A stretch of DNA of 64,000 bases from positions 4,652,001 to 4,716,000 of the forward strand of contig NC_079884.1 in the NCBI RefSeq assembly GCF_029227915.1. The letters run 5' to 3'. A program made the translations under genes and the position numbers. The notes beneath the pieces were generated by a model. The model did no database searches and had not been told where the DNA came from. It was given only the letters and a program-made list of their open reading frames with translations. This document shows positions 1 to 13,239 of the stretch, in pieces (positions within the stretch are counted from its first letter, which is position 1; every line of letters starts with the position of its first letter). The stretch is from Hydractinia symbiolongicarpus. Its lineage: Eukaryota; Cnidaria; Hydrozoa; Anthoathecata; Hydractiniidae.

Positions 1-3000
1 GTATACTTTTGACTATACGGGCCGAGTCCAGGATTTACGGGAAATCGCAGGTTTTCGTTTGCCGGCGATTAAACTTCTTTTATTCAGCGTCTTATCAAAA
101 ATCAAAACATTTTTAAAAACTACAAGTCTCATGCGTTTTAGTGGTGAAAAAGTAATTTAAAAAATCGTTCGGGAAATGAGTTTACTCCCTGGGTACTTTC
201 TTTGTATACTTTTGAATATACGGGCCAAGCCGGGATTTACGGGAAATCGCGGGTTTTCGTTTGCCGGCGATTAAACTTCTTTTATTCAGCGTCTCATCAA
301 AAATGAAAACATTCTTGAAAACTACAAGTTTCATGCGTTTTAGTGGTGAAATAATAATTTAAAAAATCGTTTGGGAAATGAGTTTACTCCCTGGGTACTT
401 TCTTTGTATACTTTTGACTATACGGGCAGAGTCCAGGATTTACGGGAAATCGCAGGTTTTCGTTTGCCGGCGATTAAACTTCTTTTATTCAGCGTCTCAT
501 CAAAAATGAAAACATTTTTAAAAACTACAAGTCTCATGCGTTTTAGTGGTGAAAAAGTAATTTAAAAAATCGCTCGGGAAATGAGTTTACTCCCTGGGTA
601 CTTTCTTTGTATACATTTTTGAAAACTACAAGTCTCATGCGTTTAGTGGTAAAAAAATAATATAAAAAATCGTTCGGGAAATGAGTTTACTCCCTGGGTA
701 CTTTCTTTGTATACTTTTGACTATACGGGCCAAGCCCGGCATATACGGGAAATCGCGGGTTTTCGTTTGCCAGCGATTAAACTTCTTTTATTCAGCGTCT
801 CATCAAAAATGAAAACATTTTTAAAAACTACAAGTCTTATGCGTTTTAGTGGTGAAAAAATAATTTAAAAAATCGTTCTGGAAATGAGTTTACTCCCTGG
901 GTACTTTCTTTGTATACTTTTCACTATACGGGCCGAGTCCGGGATTTAGGGAAATCGCAGGTTTTCGTTTGCCGGCGATTAAACTGCTTATATTCAGCGT
1001 CTCATCAAAAATAAAAACATTTTTAAAAACTACAAGTCTCATGCGTTTTAGTGGTGAAAAAGTAATTTAAAAAATCGTTCGGGAAATGAGTTTCCTCCCT
1101 GGGTACTTTCTTTGTATACTTTTGACTATACGGGCCAAGCCCGGGATTTACGGGAAATCGCGGGTTTTCGTTTGCCGGCGATTAAACTGCTTTTATTCCG
1201 CGTCTCATCAAAAATGAAAACATTCTTGAAAACTACAAGTCTCATGCGTTTTAGTGGTGAAATAATAATTTAAAAAATCGTTTGGGAAATGAGTTTACTC
1301 CCTGGGTACTTTCTTTGTATACTTTTGACTATACGGGCCGAGTCCAGGATTTACGGGAAATCGCAGGTTTTCGTTTGCCGGCGATTAAACTTCTTTTATT
1401 CAGCCTCTTATCAAAAATCAAAACATTTTTAAAAACTACAAGTCTCATGCGTTTTAGTGGTGAAAAAGTAATTTAAAAAATCGTTCGGGAAATGAGTTTA
1501 CTCCCTGGGTACTTTCTTTGTATACTTTTGAATATACGGGCCAAGCCGGGATTTACGGGAAATCGCGGGTTTTCGTTTGCCGGCGATTAAACTTCTTTTA
1601 TTCAGCGTCTCATCAAAAATGAAAACATTCTTTAAAACTACAAGTTTCATGCGTTTTAGTGGTGAAATAATAATTTAAAAAATCGTTTGGGAAATGAGTT
1701 TACTCCCTGGGTACTTTCTTTGTATACTTTTGACTATACGGGCAGAGTCCAGGATTTACGGGAAATCGCAGGTTTTCGTTTGCCGGCGATTAAACTTCTT
1801 TTATTCAGCGTCTCATCAAAAATGAAAACATTTTTAAAAACTACAAGTCTCATGCGTTTTAGTGGTGAAAAAGTAATTTAAAAAATCGCTCGGGAAATGA
1901 GTTTACTCCCTGGGTACTTTCTTTGTATACTTTTGACTATACGGGCCAAGCCCGGGATTTACGGGAAATTGCGGGTTTTCGTTTGCCGGTGATTAAACTG
2001 CTTTTATTCAGCGTCTCATCAAAAATGAAAACATTTTTGAAAACTACAAGTCTCATGCGTTTTAGTGGTGAAATAATAATTTAAAAAATCGTTTGGGAAA
2101 TGAGTTTACTCCCTGGGTACTTTCTTTGTATACTTTTGACTATACGGGCCGAGTCCAGGATTTACGGGAAATCGCAGGTTTTCGATTGCCGGCGATTAAA
2201 CTTCTTTTATTCAGCGTCTTATCAAAAATGAAAACATTTTTAAAAACTACAAGTCTCATGCGTTTTAGTGGTGAAAAAGTAATTTAAAAAATCGTTCGGG
2301 AAATGAGTTTACTCCCTGGGTACTTTCTTTGTATACTTTTGGATATACGGGCCAAGCCGGGATTTACGGGAAATCGCGGGTTTTCGTTTGCCGGCGATTA
2401 AACTTCTTTTATTCAGCGTCTCATCAAAAATGAAAACATTCTTGAAAACTACAAGTCTCATGAGTTTTAGTGGTGAAATAATAATTTAAAAAATCGTTTG
2501 GGAAATGAGTTTACTCCCTGGGTACTTTCTTTGTATACTTTTGACTATACGGGCAGAGTCCAGGATTTACGGGAAATCGCAGGTTTTCGTTTGCCGGCGA
2601 TTAAACTTCTTTTATTCAGCGTCTCATCAAAAATGAAAACATTTTTAAAAACTACAAGTCTCATGCGTTTTAGTGTTGAAAAAGTATTTTAAAAAATTGC
2701 TCGGGAAATGAGTTTACTCCCTGGGTACTTTCTTTGCATACTTTTGACTATACGGGCCAAGCCGGGATTTACGGGAAATCGCGGGTTTTCGTTTGCCGGC
2801 GATTAAACTTCTTTTATTCAGCGTCTCATCAAAAATGAAAACATTTTTAAAAACTACAAGCCTTATGCGTTTTAGTGGTGAAAAAATAATTTAAAAAATC
2901 GTTCTGGAAATGAGTTTACTCACAGGGTACTTTCTTTGTATACATTCGACTATACGGGCCAAGCCCGGGATTTACGGGAAATCGCGGGTTTTCGTTTTCC

Positions 3001-5110
3001 GGCGATTAAACCTCTTTCATTAAGCGTCTCATCAAAAATGAAAACATTTTTGAAAACTACAAGTCTCATGCGTTTTAGTGGTGAAAAAAAAATTTAAAAA
3101 ACCGTTCGGGAAATGAGTTTACTCCCTGGGTACTTTCTTTGTATACATTCGACTATACGGGCTAAGCCCCGGATTTACGGGAAAACGCGGGATTTCGTTT
3201 GCCGGCGATTAAACCTCTTTCATTAAGCGTCTCGTCAAAAATGAAAACATTTTTGAAAACTACAAGTCTCATGCGTTTTAGTGGTGAAAAAATAATTTAA
3301 AAAATCGTTCGGGAAATGAGTTTACTCCCTGGGTACTTTCTTTGTATACTTTTGACTATACGGGCCGAGTCCGGGATTTAGGGAAATCGCAGGTTTTCGT
3401 TTGCCGGCGATTAAACTGCTTTTATTCAGCGTCTCATCAAAAATGAAAACATTTTTGAAAACTACAAGTCTCATGCGTTTTAGTGGTGAAAAAGTAATTT
3501 AAAAAATCGTTCGGGAAATGAGTTTCCTCCCTGGGTACTTTCTTTGTATACTTTTGACTATACGGGCCAAGCCCGGGATTTACGGGAAATCGCGGGTTTT
3601 CGTTTGCCGGCGATTAAACTGCTTTTATTCAGCGTCTCATCAAAAATGAAAACATTCTTGAAAACTACAAGTCTCATGCGTTTTAGTGGTGAAATAATAA
3701 TTTAAAAAATCGTTTGGGAAATGAGTTTACTCCCTGGGTACTTTCTTTGTATACTTTTGACTATACGGGCCGAGTCCAGGATTTACGGGAAATCGCAGGT
3801 TTTCGTTTGCCAGCGATTAAACTTCTTTTATTCAGCGTCTTATCAAAAATGAAAACATTTTTAAAAACTACAAGTCTCATGCGTTTTAGTGGTGAAAAAG
3901 TAATTTAAAAAATCGTTCGGGAAATGAGTTTACTCCCTGGGTACTTTCTTTGTATACTTTTGAATATACGGGCCAAGCCGGGATTTACAGGAAATCGCGG
4001 GTTTTCGTTTGCCGGCGATTAAACTTCTTTTATTCAGCGTCTCATCAAAAATGAAAACATTCTTGAAAACTACAAGTCTCATGCGTTTTAGTGGTGAAAT
4101 AATAATTTAAAAAATCGTTTGGGAAATGAGTTTACTCCCTGGGTACTTTCTTTGTATACTTTTGACTATACGGGCAGAGTCCGGGATTTACGGGAAATCG
4201 CAGGTTTTCGTTTGCCGGCGATTAAACTTCTTTTATTCAGCGTCTCATCAAAAATGAAAACATTTTTAAAAACTACAAGTCTCATGCGTTTTAGTGGTGA
4301 AAAAGTAATTTAAAAAATCGCTCGGGAAATGAGTTTACTCCCTGGGTACTTTCTTTGTATACTTTTGACTATACGGGCCAAGCCCGGGATTTACGGGAAA
4401 TCGCGGGTTTTCGTTTGCCGGCGATTAAACTGCTTTTATTCAGCGTCTCATCAAAAATGAAAACATTCTTGAAAACTAGAAGTCTCATGCGTTTTAGTGG
4501 TGAAATAATAATTTAAAAAATCGTTCTGGAAATGAGTTTACTCCCTGGGTACTTTCTTTGTATACTTTTGACTATACGGGCCGAGTCCAGGATTTACGGG
4601 AAATCGCAGGTTTTCGTTTGCCGGCGATTAAACTTCTTTTATTCAGCGTCTTATCAAAAATGAAAACATTTTTAAAAACTACAAGTCTCATGCGTTTTAG
4701 TGGTGAAAAAGTAATTTAAAAAATCGTTCGGGAAATGAGTTTACTCCCTGGGTACTTTCTTTGTATACTTTTGAATATACGGGCCAAGCCGGGATTTACG
4801 GGAAATCGCGGGTTTTCGTTTGCCGGCGATTAAACTTCTTTTATTCAGCGTCTCATCAAAAATGAAAACATTCTTGAAAACTACAAGTCTCATGCGTTTT
4901 AGTGGTGAAATAATAATTTAAAAAATCGTTTGGGAAATGAGTTTACTCCCTGGGTACTTTCTTTGTATACTTTTGACTATACGGGCAGAGTCCAGGATTT
5001 ACGGGAAATCGCAGGTTTTCGTTTGCCGGCGATTAAACTTCTTTTATTCAGCGTCTCATCAAAAATGAAAACATTTTTAAAAACTACAAGTCTCATGCGT
5101 TTTAGTGGAG
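1..5110 (+). repeat. Higher-order repeat, ~811 bp (4 monomers)
   Basis: Monomers with the core gccgagtccagg, gcagagtccagg, ccaagccggg and ccaagcccggg alternate in a regular order. Equivalent monomers start at 1282 and 2093, 1687 and 2498, and 4119 and 4930, each 811 bp apart. The first 575 bp also matches 1317-1891 at an offset of 1,316 bp. That offset is six monomers plus the 99-bp short monomer at 576-674. Between 2.7 and 3.7 kb the pattern is interrupted by monomers of the acattcgac/ccggcgattaaacctctttcatt subtype. Confidence 0.75.
576..674 (+). repeat. Internally deleted 99-bp monomer
   Basis: A satellite monomer that lost about 104 bp. The left part runs normally to gtatac and then jumps directly to atttttgaaaactacaag, so the whole G+C-rich core and the cagcgtctcatc section are missing. 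The right side carries the gtttagtggtaaaaaaataa subtype ending. The junction lies in A/T-rich sequence with a few bases of possible microhomology. It is the only strongly shortened monomer I found. Confidence 0.85.
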
Positions 5111-5929
5111 AAAAAAAATTTAAAAAATCGTTCGGGAAATGAGTTTACTCCCTGGGTACTTTCTTTGTATACATATGACTATACGGGCCAAGCCCCGGAT
5201 TTACGGGAAAACGCGGGATTTCGTTTGCCGGCGAATAAACCTCTTTCATTAAGCGTCTCATCAAAAATGAAAACATTTTTGAAAACTACAAGTCTCATGC
5301 GTTTTAGTGGTGAAAAAATAATTTAAAAAATCATCCGGGAAATGAGTTTACTCTCTGGGTACTTTCTTTGTATACTTTTGACTATACGGGCCGAGTCCGG
5401 GATTTACGGGAAATCGCGGATTTTCGTTTGCCGGCGATTAAACTTCTTTTATTCAGCGTCCTATCAAATATGAAAATATTTTTAAAAACTACAAGTCTCA
5501 TGCGTTTAGTGGTAAAAAAATAATGTAAAAAATCGTTCGGGAAATGAGTTTACTCCCTGGGTACTTTCTTTGTATACTTTTGACTATACGGGCCAAGCCC
5601 GGGATATACGGGAAATCGCGGGTTTTCGTTTGCCGGCGATTAAACTTCTTTTATTCAGCGTCTCATCAAAAATGAAAACATTTTTAAAAACTACAAGTCT
5701 TATGCGTTTTAGTGGAGAAAAAATAATTTAAAAAATCGTTCTGAAAATGAGTTTACTCCCTGGGTACTTTCTTTGTATACTTTTGACTATACGGGCCGAG
5801 TCCGGGATTTAGGGAAATCGCAGGTTTTCGTTTGCCGGCGATTAAACTGCTTTTATTCAGCGTCTCATCAAAAATGAAAACATTTTTAAAAACTACAAGT
5901 CTCATGGGCTTTAGTGGTGAAATAGTAAT

Positions 5930-6960
5930 TTAAAAAATCGTTTGGGAAAGGAGTTTACTCCCTGGGTACTTTCTTTGTATACTTTTGACTATACGGGCCG
6001 AGTCCGGGATTTACGGGAAATCGCGGATTTTCGTTTGCCGGCGATTAAACTGCTTTTATTCAGCGTCTCATCAAAAATGAAAACATTTTTAAAAACTACA
6101 AGTCTCATGGGCTTTAGTGGTGAAATAGTAATTTAAAAAATCGTTTGGGAAATGAGTTTACTCCCTGGGTACTTTCTTTGTATACTTTTGACTATACGGG
6201 CCGAGACCGGGATTTACGGGAAGTCGCGGGTTTTCGTTTGCCGGCGATTAAACTTCTTTTATTCAGCGTCTCATCAAAAATGAAAACATTTTTAAAAACT
6301 ACAAGTCTCATGGGCTTTAATGGTGAAATAATAATTTAAAAAATCGTTCGGGAAATGAGTTTACACCTTGGATACTTTCTTTGTATACTTTTGACTATAC
6401 GGGCCGAGTCCGGGATTTACGGGAAATCGCAGGTTTTCGTTTGCCGGCGATTAAACTGCTTTTATTCAGCGTCTCATCAAAAATGAAAACATTTTTAAAA
6501 ACTACAAGTCTCATGGGCTTTAGTGGTGAAATAGTAATTTAAAAAATTGTTTGGGAAATGAGTTTACTCCCTGGGTACTTTCTTTGTATACTTTTGACTA
6601 TACGGGCCGAGTACGGGATTTACGGGAAATTGCGGCTTTCGTTTGCCGGCAATTAAACTTCTTTTATTCAGCGTCTCATCAAAAATGAAAACATTTTTAA
6701 AAACTATAAGTCTCATGGGCTTTAGTGGTGAAATAGTAATTTAAAAAATCGTTTGGGAAATGAGTTTACTCCCTGGGTACTTTCTTTGTATACTTTTGAC
6801 TATACGGGCCGAGACCGGGATTTACGGGAAGTCGCGGGTTTTCGTTTGCCGGCGATTAAACTTCTTTTATTCAGCGTCTCATCAAAAATGAAAACATTTT
6901 TAAAAACTACAAGTCTCATGGGCTTTAATGGTGAAATAATAATTTAAAAAATCGTTCGGG
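5930..6960 (+). repeat. 608-bp (3-monomer) local repeat
   Basis: Monomers at 6145 and 6753 are 608 bp apart and near identical, both with ccgagaccggg, gaagtcgcggg and catgggctttaatgg. The intervening monomers also repeat, with catgggctttagtgg and gaaatagtaattt. The same catgggcttt subtype recurs at about 9.55, 11.2-11.6, 12.6, 13.0, 13.6, 14.0, 17.05, 18.87 and 26.17 kb, so this subtype has spread through the array. Confidence 0.65.
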
Positions 6961-7444
6961 AAATGAGTTTACACCTTGGATACTTTCTTTGTATACTTTT
7001 GACTATACGGGCCGAGTCCGGGATTTACGGGAAATCGCAGGTTTTCGATTGCCGGCGATTAAACTTCTTTTATTCAGCGTCTCATCAAAAATGAAAACAT
7101 TTTCGAAAACTAAAAGTCTCATGCGTTTTAGTGGTGAAAAAATAATTTAAAAAGTCGTTCGGAAAATGAGTTTACTCCCTGGGTACTTTCTTTGTATACT
7201 TTTGAATATACGGACCGAGTCCGGGGTTAACGGGAAATGGCGGGTTTTCGTTTGCCGGCGATTAAACTTCTTTTATTCAGCGTCTCATCAAAAATGAAAA
7301 CATTTTTGAAAACTACAAGTCTCATGCGTTTTAGTGGTGAAAAGATAATTTAAAAAATTGTTTTGGATATGAGTTTACTCACAGGGTACTTTCTTTGTAT
7401 ACATTCGACTATACCGGCCAAGCCCGGGATTTACGGGAAATCGC

Positions 7445-10400
7445 GGGTTTTCGTTTGCCGGCGATTAAACTTCTTTTATTTAGCGTCTCATCAAAAATGA
7501 AAACATTTTTAAAAACTACAAGTCTCATGCGTTTTAGTGGTGAAAAAGTAATTTAAAAAATCGTTCGGGAAATGATTTTACTCCCTGGGTACTTTCTTTG
7601 TATACTTTTGAATATACGGGCCAAGCCGGGATTTACGGGAAATCGCGGGTTTTCGTTTGCCGGCGATTAAACGTCTTTTATTCAGCGTCTCATCAAAAAT
7701 GAAAACATTTTTAAAAACTACAGGCCTTATGCGTTTTAGTGGTGAAAAAATAATTTTAAAAATCGTTCTGGAAATGAGTTTACTCACAGGGTACTTTCTT
7801 TGTATACATTCGACTATACGTGCCAAGCCCGGGATTTACGGGAAATCGCGGGTTTTCGTTTGCCGGCGATTAAACTGCTTTTATTCAGCGTCTCATCAAA
7901 AATGAAAACATTCTTGAAAACTACAAGTCTCATGCGTTTTAGTGGTGAAATAATAATTTAAAAAATCGTTTGGGAAATGAGTTTACTCCCTGGGTACTTT
8001 CTTTGTATACTTTTGACTATACGGGCAGAGTCCAGGATTTATGGGAAATCGCAGGTTTTCGTTTGCCGGCGATTAAACTTCTTTTATTCAGCGTCTCATC
8101 AAAAATGAAAACATTTTTAAAAACTACAAGTCTCATGCGTTTTAGTGGTGAAAAAGTAATTTAAAAAATCGTTCGGGAAATGAGTTTACTCCCTGGGTAC
8201 TTTCTTTGTATACTTTTGACTATACGGGCCAAGCCGGGATTTACGGGAAATCGCGGGTTTTCGTTTGCCGGCGATTAAACCTCTTTTATTCAGCGTGTCA
8301 TCAAAAATGAAAACATTTTTAAAAACTACAAGTCTTATGCGTTTTAGTGGTGAAAAAATAATTTAAAAAGTCGTTCTGGAAATGAGTTTACTCACAGGGT
8401 ATTTTTTTTGTATACATTCGACTATACGGGCCAAGCCCGGGATTTACGGGAAATCGCGGGTTTTCGTTTTCCGGCGATTAAACCTCTTTCATTAAGCGTC
8501 TCATCAAAAATGAAAACATTTTTAAAAACTACAAGTCTCATGCGTTTTAGTGGTGAAAAAAAAATTTAAAAAATCGTTCGGGAAATGAGTTTACTCCCTG
8601 GGTACTTTCTTTGTATACATTCGACTATACGGGCCAAGCCCCTGATTTACGGGAAAAGGCGGGATTTCGTTTGCCGGCGATTAAACTTCTTTCATTAAGC
8701 GTCTCATCAAAAATGAAAACATTTTTGAAAACTACAAGTCTCATGCGTTTTAGTGGTGAAAAAATAATTTAAAAAATCGTTCGGGAAATGAGTTTACTCC
8801 CTGGGTACTTTCTTTGTATAATTTTGACTATACGGGCCGAGTCCGGGATTTACGGGAAATCGCGGATTTTCGTTTGCCGGCGATTAAACTTCTTTTATTC
8901 AGCGTCTCATCAAAAATGAAAACATTTTTAAAAACTACAAGTCTTATGCGTTTTAGTGGTGAAAAAATAATTTAAAAAATCGTTACGGAAATGAGTTTAC
9001 TCCCTGGGTACTTTCTTTGTATACTTTTGACTATACGGGCCAAGCCCGGGATATACGGGAAATCGCGGGTTTTCGTTTGCCGGCGATTAAACTTCTTTTA
9101 TTCAGCGTCTCATCAAAAATGAAAACATTTTTAAAAACTACAAGTCTTATGCGTGTTAGTGGTGAAAAAATAATTTAAAAAATCGTTCTGAAAATGAGTT
9201 TACTCCCTGGGTACTTTCTTTGTATACTTTTGACTATACGGGCCAAGCCCGGGATATACGGGAAATCGCGGGTTTTCGTTTGCCGGCGATTAAACTTCTT
9301 TTATTCAGCGTCTCATCAAAAATGAAAACATTTTTAAAAACTACAAGTCTTATGCGTTTTAGTGGTGAAAAAATAATTTAAAAAATCGTTCTGAAAATGA
9401 GTTTACTCCCTGGGTACTTTCTTTGTATACTTTTGACTATACGGGCCGAGTCCGGGATTTAGGGAAATCGCAGGTTTTCGTTTGCCGGCGATTAAACTGC
9501 TTTTATTCAGCGTCTCATCAAAAATGAAAACATTTTTAAAAACTACAAGTCTCATGGGCTTTAGTGGTAAAATAGTAATTTAAAAAATCGTTTGGAAAAT
9601 GAGTTTACTCCCTGGGTACTTTCTTTGTATACTTTTGACTATACGGGCCGAGTACGGGATTTACGGGAAATCGCGGGTTTTCGTTTGCCGGCGATTAAAC
9701 TTCTTTTATTTAGCGTCTCATCAAAAATGAAAACATTTTTAAAAACTACAAGTCTCATGCGTTTTAGTGGTGAAAAAGTAATTTAAAAAATCGTTCGGGA
9801 AATGATTTTACTCCGTGGGTACTTTCTTTGTATACTTTTGAATATACGGGCCAAGCCGGGATTTACGGGAAATCGCGGGTTTTCGTTTGCCGGCGATTAA
9901 ACGTCTTTTATTCAGCGTCTCATCAAAAATGAAAACATTTTTAAAAACTACAGGCCTTATGCGTTTTAGTGGTGAAAAAATAATTTTAAAAATCGTTCTG
10001 TAAATGAGTTTACTCACAGGGTACTTTCTTTGTATACATTCGACTATACGTGCCAAGCCCGGGATTTACGGGAAATCGCGGGTTTTCGTTTGCCGGCGAT
10101 TAAACTGCTTTTATTCAGCGTCTCATCAAAAATGAAAACATTCTTGAAAACTACAAGTCTCATGCGTTTTAGTGGTGAAATAATAATTTAAAAAATCGTT
10201 TGGGAAATGAGTTTACTCCCTGGGTACTTTCTTTGTATACTTTTGACTATACGGGCAGAGTCCAGGATTTACGGGAAATCGCAGGTTTTCGTTTGCCGGC
10301 GATTAAACTTCTTTTATTCAGCGTCTCATCAAAAATGAAAACATTTTTAAAAACTACAAGTCTCATGCGTTTTAGTGGTGAAAAAGTAATTTAAAAAATC

Positions 10401-11080
10401 GTTCGGGAAATGAGTTTACTCCCTGGGTACTTTCTTTGTATACTTTTGACTATACGGGCCAAGCCGGGATTTACGGGAAATCGCGGATTTTCGTTTGCCG
10501 GCGATTAAACCTCTTTTATTCAGCGTGTCATCAAAAATGAAAACATTTTTAAAAACTACAAGTCTTATGCGTTTTAGTGGTGAAAAAATAATTTAAAAAA
10601 TCGTTCTGGAAATGAGTTTACTCACAGGGTATTTTTTTTGTATACATTCGACTATACGGGCCAAGCCCGGGATTTACGGGAAATCGCGGGTTTTCGTTTG
10701 CCGGCGATTAAACCTCTTTCATTAAGCGTCTCATCAAAAATGAAAACATTTTTAAAAACTACAAGTCTCATGCGTTTTAGTGGTGAAAAAAGAATTTAAA
10801 AAATCGTTCGGGAAATGAGTTTACTCCCTGGGTACTTTCTTTGTATACATTTGACTATACGGGCCAAGCCCCTGATTTACGGGAAAACGCGGGATTTCGT
10901 TTGCCGGCGATTAAACTTCTTTCATTAAGCGTCTCATCAATAATGAAAACATTTTTGAAAACTACAAGTCTCATGCGTTTTAGTGGTGAAAAAATAATTT
11001 AAAAAATCGTTTGGGAAATGAGTTTACTCCCTGGGTACTTTCTTTGTATAATTTTGACTATACGGGCCGAGTCCGGGATT
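7445..11080 (+). repeat. 2,230-bp spaced duplication (11 monomers)
   Basis: About 7445-8850 matches 9675-11080 at an offset of 2,230 bp. Shared private variants include tttatttagcg, ttaaacgtcttttatt with acaggcctta, ggtattttttttg and gtataattttgac. Upstream of 7445 and 9675 the monomers differ (accggccaagcccggg against cgggccgagtacggg). After about 8850 and 11080 they diverge again (tttacggg against tttaggg). From 11080 onward the sequence instead follows 9455 and beyond at an offset of 1,621 bp (8 monomers), so more than one exchange shaped this area. Confidence 0.75.
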
Positions 11081-13239
11081 TAGGGAAATCGCAGGTTTTC
11101 GTTTGCCGGCGATTAAACTGCTTTTATTCAGCGTCTCATCAAAAATGAAAACATTTTTAAAAACTACAAGTCTCATGGGCTTTAGTGGTAAAATAGTAAT
11201 TTAAAAAATCGTTTGGAAAATGAGTTTACTCCCTGGGTACTTTCTTTGTATACTTTTGACTATACGGGCCGAGTACGGGATTTACGGGAAATTGCGGGTT
11301 TTCGTTTGCCGGCGATTAAACTTCTTTTATTCAGCGTCTCATCAAAAATGAAAACATTTTTAAAAACTACAAGTCTCATGGGCTTTAGTGGTGAAATAGT
11401 AATTTAAAAAATCGCTTGGGAAATGAGTTTACTCCCTGGGTACTTTCTTTGTATACTTTTGACTATACGGGCCGAGACCGGGATTAACGGGAAGTCGCGG
11501 GTTTTCGTTTGCCGGCGATTAAACTTCTTTTATTCAGCGTCTCATCAAAAATGAAATTATTTTTAAAAACTACAAGTCTCACGGGCTTTAATGGTGAAAT
11601 AATAATTTAAAAAATCGTTCGGGAAATGAGTTTACACCTTGGATACTTTCTTTGTATACTTTTGACTATACGGGCCGAGTCCGGGATTTACGGGAAATCG
11701 CAGGTTTTCGTTTGCCGGCGATTAAACTTCTTTCATTCAGCGTCTCATCAAAAATGAAAACATTTTTGAAAACTACAAGTCTCATGCGTTTTAGTGGTGA
11801 AAAAATAATTTAAAAAGTCGTTCGGGAAATGAGATTACTCCTTGGGTACTTTCTTTGTATACTTTTGATTATACGGACCGAGTCCGGGGTTTACGGGAAA
11901 TGGCAGGTTTTCGTTTGCCGGCGATTAAACTTCTTTTATTCAGCGTCTCATCAAAAATGAAAACATTTTTGAAAACTACAAGTCTCATGCGTTTTAGTGG
12001 TAAAAAGATAATTTAAAAAATCGTTTTGGAAATGAGTTTACTCACAGGGTACTTTCTTTGTATACATTCGACTATACCGGCCAAGCCCAGGATTTACGGG
12101 AAATCGCGGGTTTTCGTTTGCCGGCGATTAAACTTCTTTTATTTAGCGTCTCATCAAAAATGAAAACATTTTTAAAAACTACAAGTCTCATGCGTTTTAG
12201 TGGTGAAATAATAATTTAAAAAATCGTTTGGGAAACGAGTTTACTCCCTGGGTACTTTCTTTGTATACTTTTGACTATACGGGCCGAGTCCAGGATTTAC
12301 GGGAAATCGCAGGTTTTCGTTTGCCGGCGATTAAACTTCTTTTATTCACCTTCTCATCAAAAATGAAAACATTTGTAAAAACTACAAGTCTCATGCGTTT
12401 TAGTGCTGAAAAAATAATTTAAAAAATCATTCTGAAAATGAGTTTACTCCCTGGGTACTTTCTTTGTATACTTTTGATTATACGGGCCGAGTCCAGGGTT
12501 TACGGGAAATGGCGGGTTTTCGTTTGCCGGCGATTAAACTTCTTTTATTCAGCGTCTCATCAAAAATGAAAACATTTTTAAAAACTACAAGTCTCATGGG
12601 CTTTAGTGGTGAAGTAATAATTTAAAAAATCGTTCGGGAAATGAGTTTACACCCTGGGTACTTTCTTATTATACTTTTGACTATACGGGCCGAGTCCGGG
12701 ATTTACGGAAAATCGCAGGTTTTCGTTTGCTGGCGATTAAACTTCTTTCATTCAGCGTCTCATCAAAAATGAAAACATTTTTGAAAACTACAAGTCTCAT
12801 GCGTTTTAGTGGTGAAAATATAATTTAAAAAATCGTTCGGGAAATGAGTTTACTCCCTGGGTGCTTTCTTTGTATACGTTTGACTATACGGGCCGAGACC
12901 GGGATTTACGGGAAGTCGCGGGTTTTCGTTTGCCGGCGATTAAACTTCTTTTATTCAGCGTCTCATCAAAAATGAAAACATTTTTAAAAACTACAAGTCT
13001 CATGGGCTTTAATGGTGAAATAATAATTTAAAAAATCGTTCGGGAAATGAGTTTACACCTTGGATACTTTCTTTGTATACTTTTGACTATACGGGCCAAG
13101 TCCGGGATTTACGGGAAATCGCAGGTTTTCGTTTGCCGGCGATTAAACTGCTTTCATTCAGCGTCTCATCAAAAATGAAAACATTTTTGAAAACTACAAG
13201 TCTCATGCGTTTTAGTGCTGAAAAAATAATTTAAAAAAT

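Noticed and set aside
371-565. A 64-residue open frame repeated dozens of times along the + strand (also at 1282, 1687, 2093 and on through 59326)
   Set aside because: It starts at TTG, not ATG, and is one monomer read in one frame. Because 203 is not a multiple of 3, the frame changes in each successive monomer. Variants are broken freely by one-base indels. It is a by-product of the satellite.
7578-7826. Minus-strand open frames of 64-82 residues (also near 9808, 21699, 24940, 28992, 33719, 56638)
   Set aside because: They cross monomer borders only where 1-bp indels happen to keep the frame, have no domain or start context, and overlap similarly arbitrary + strand frames.
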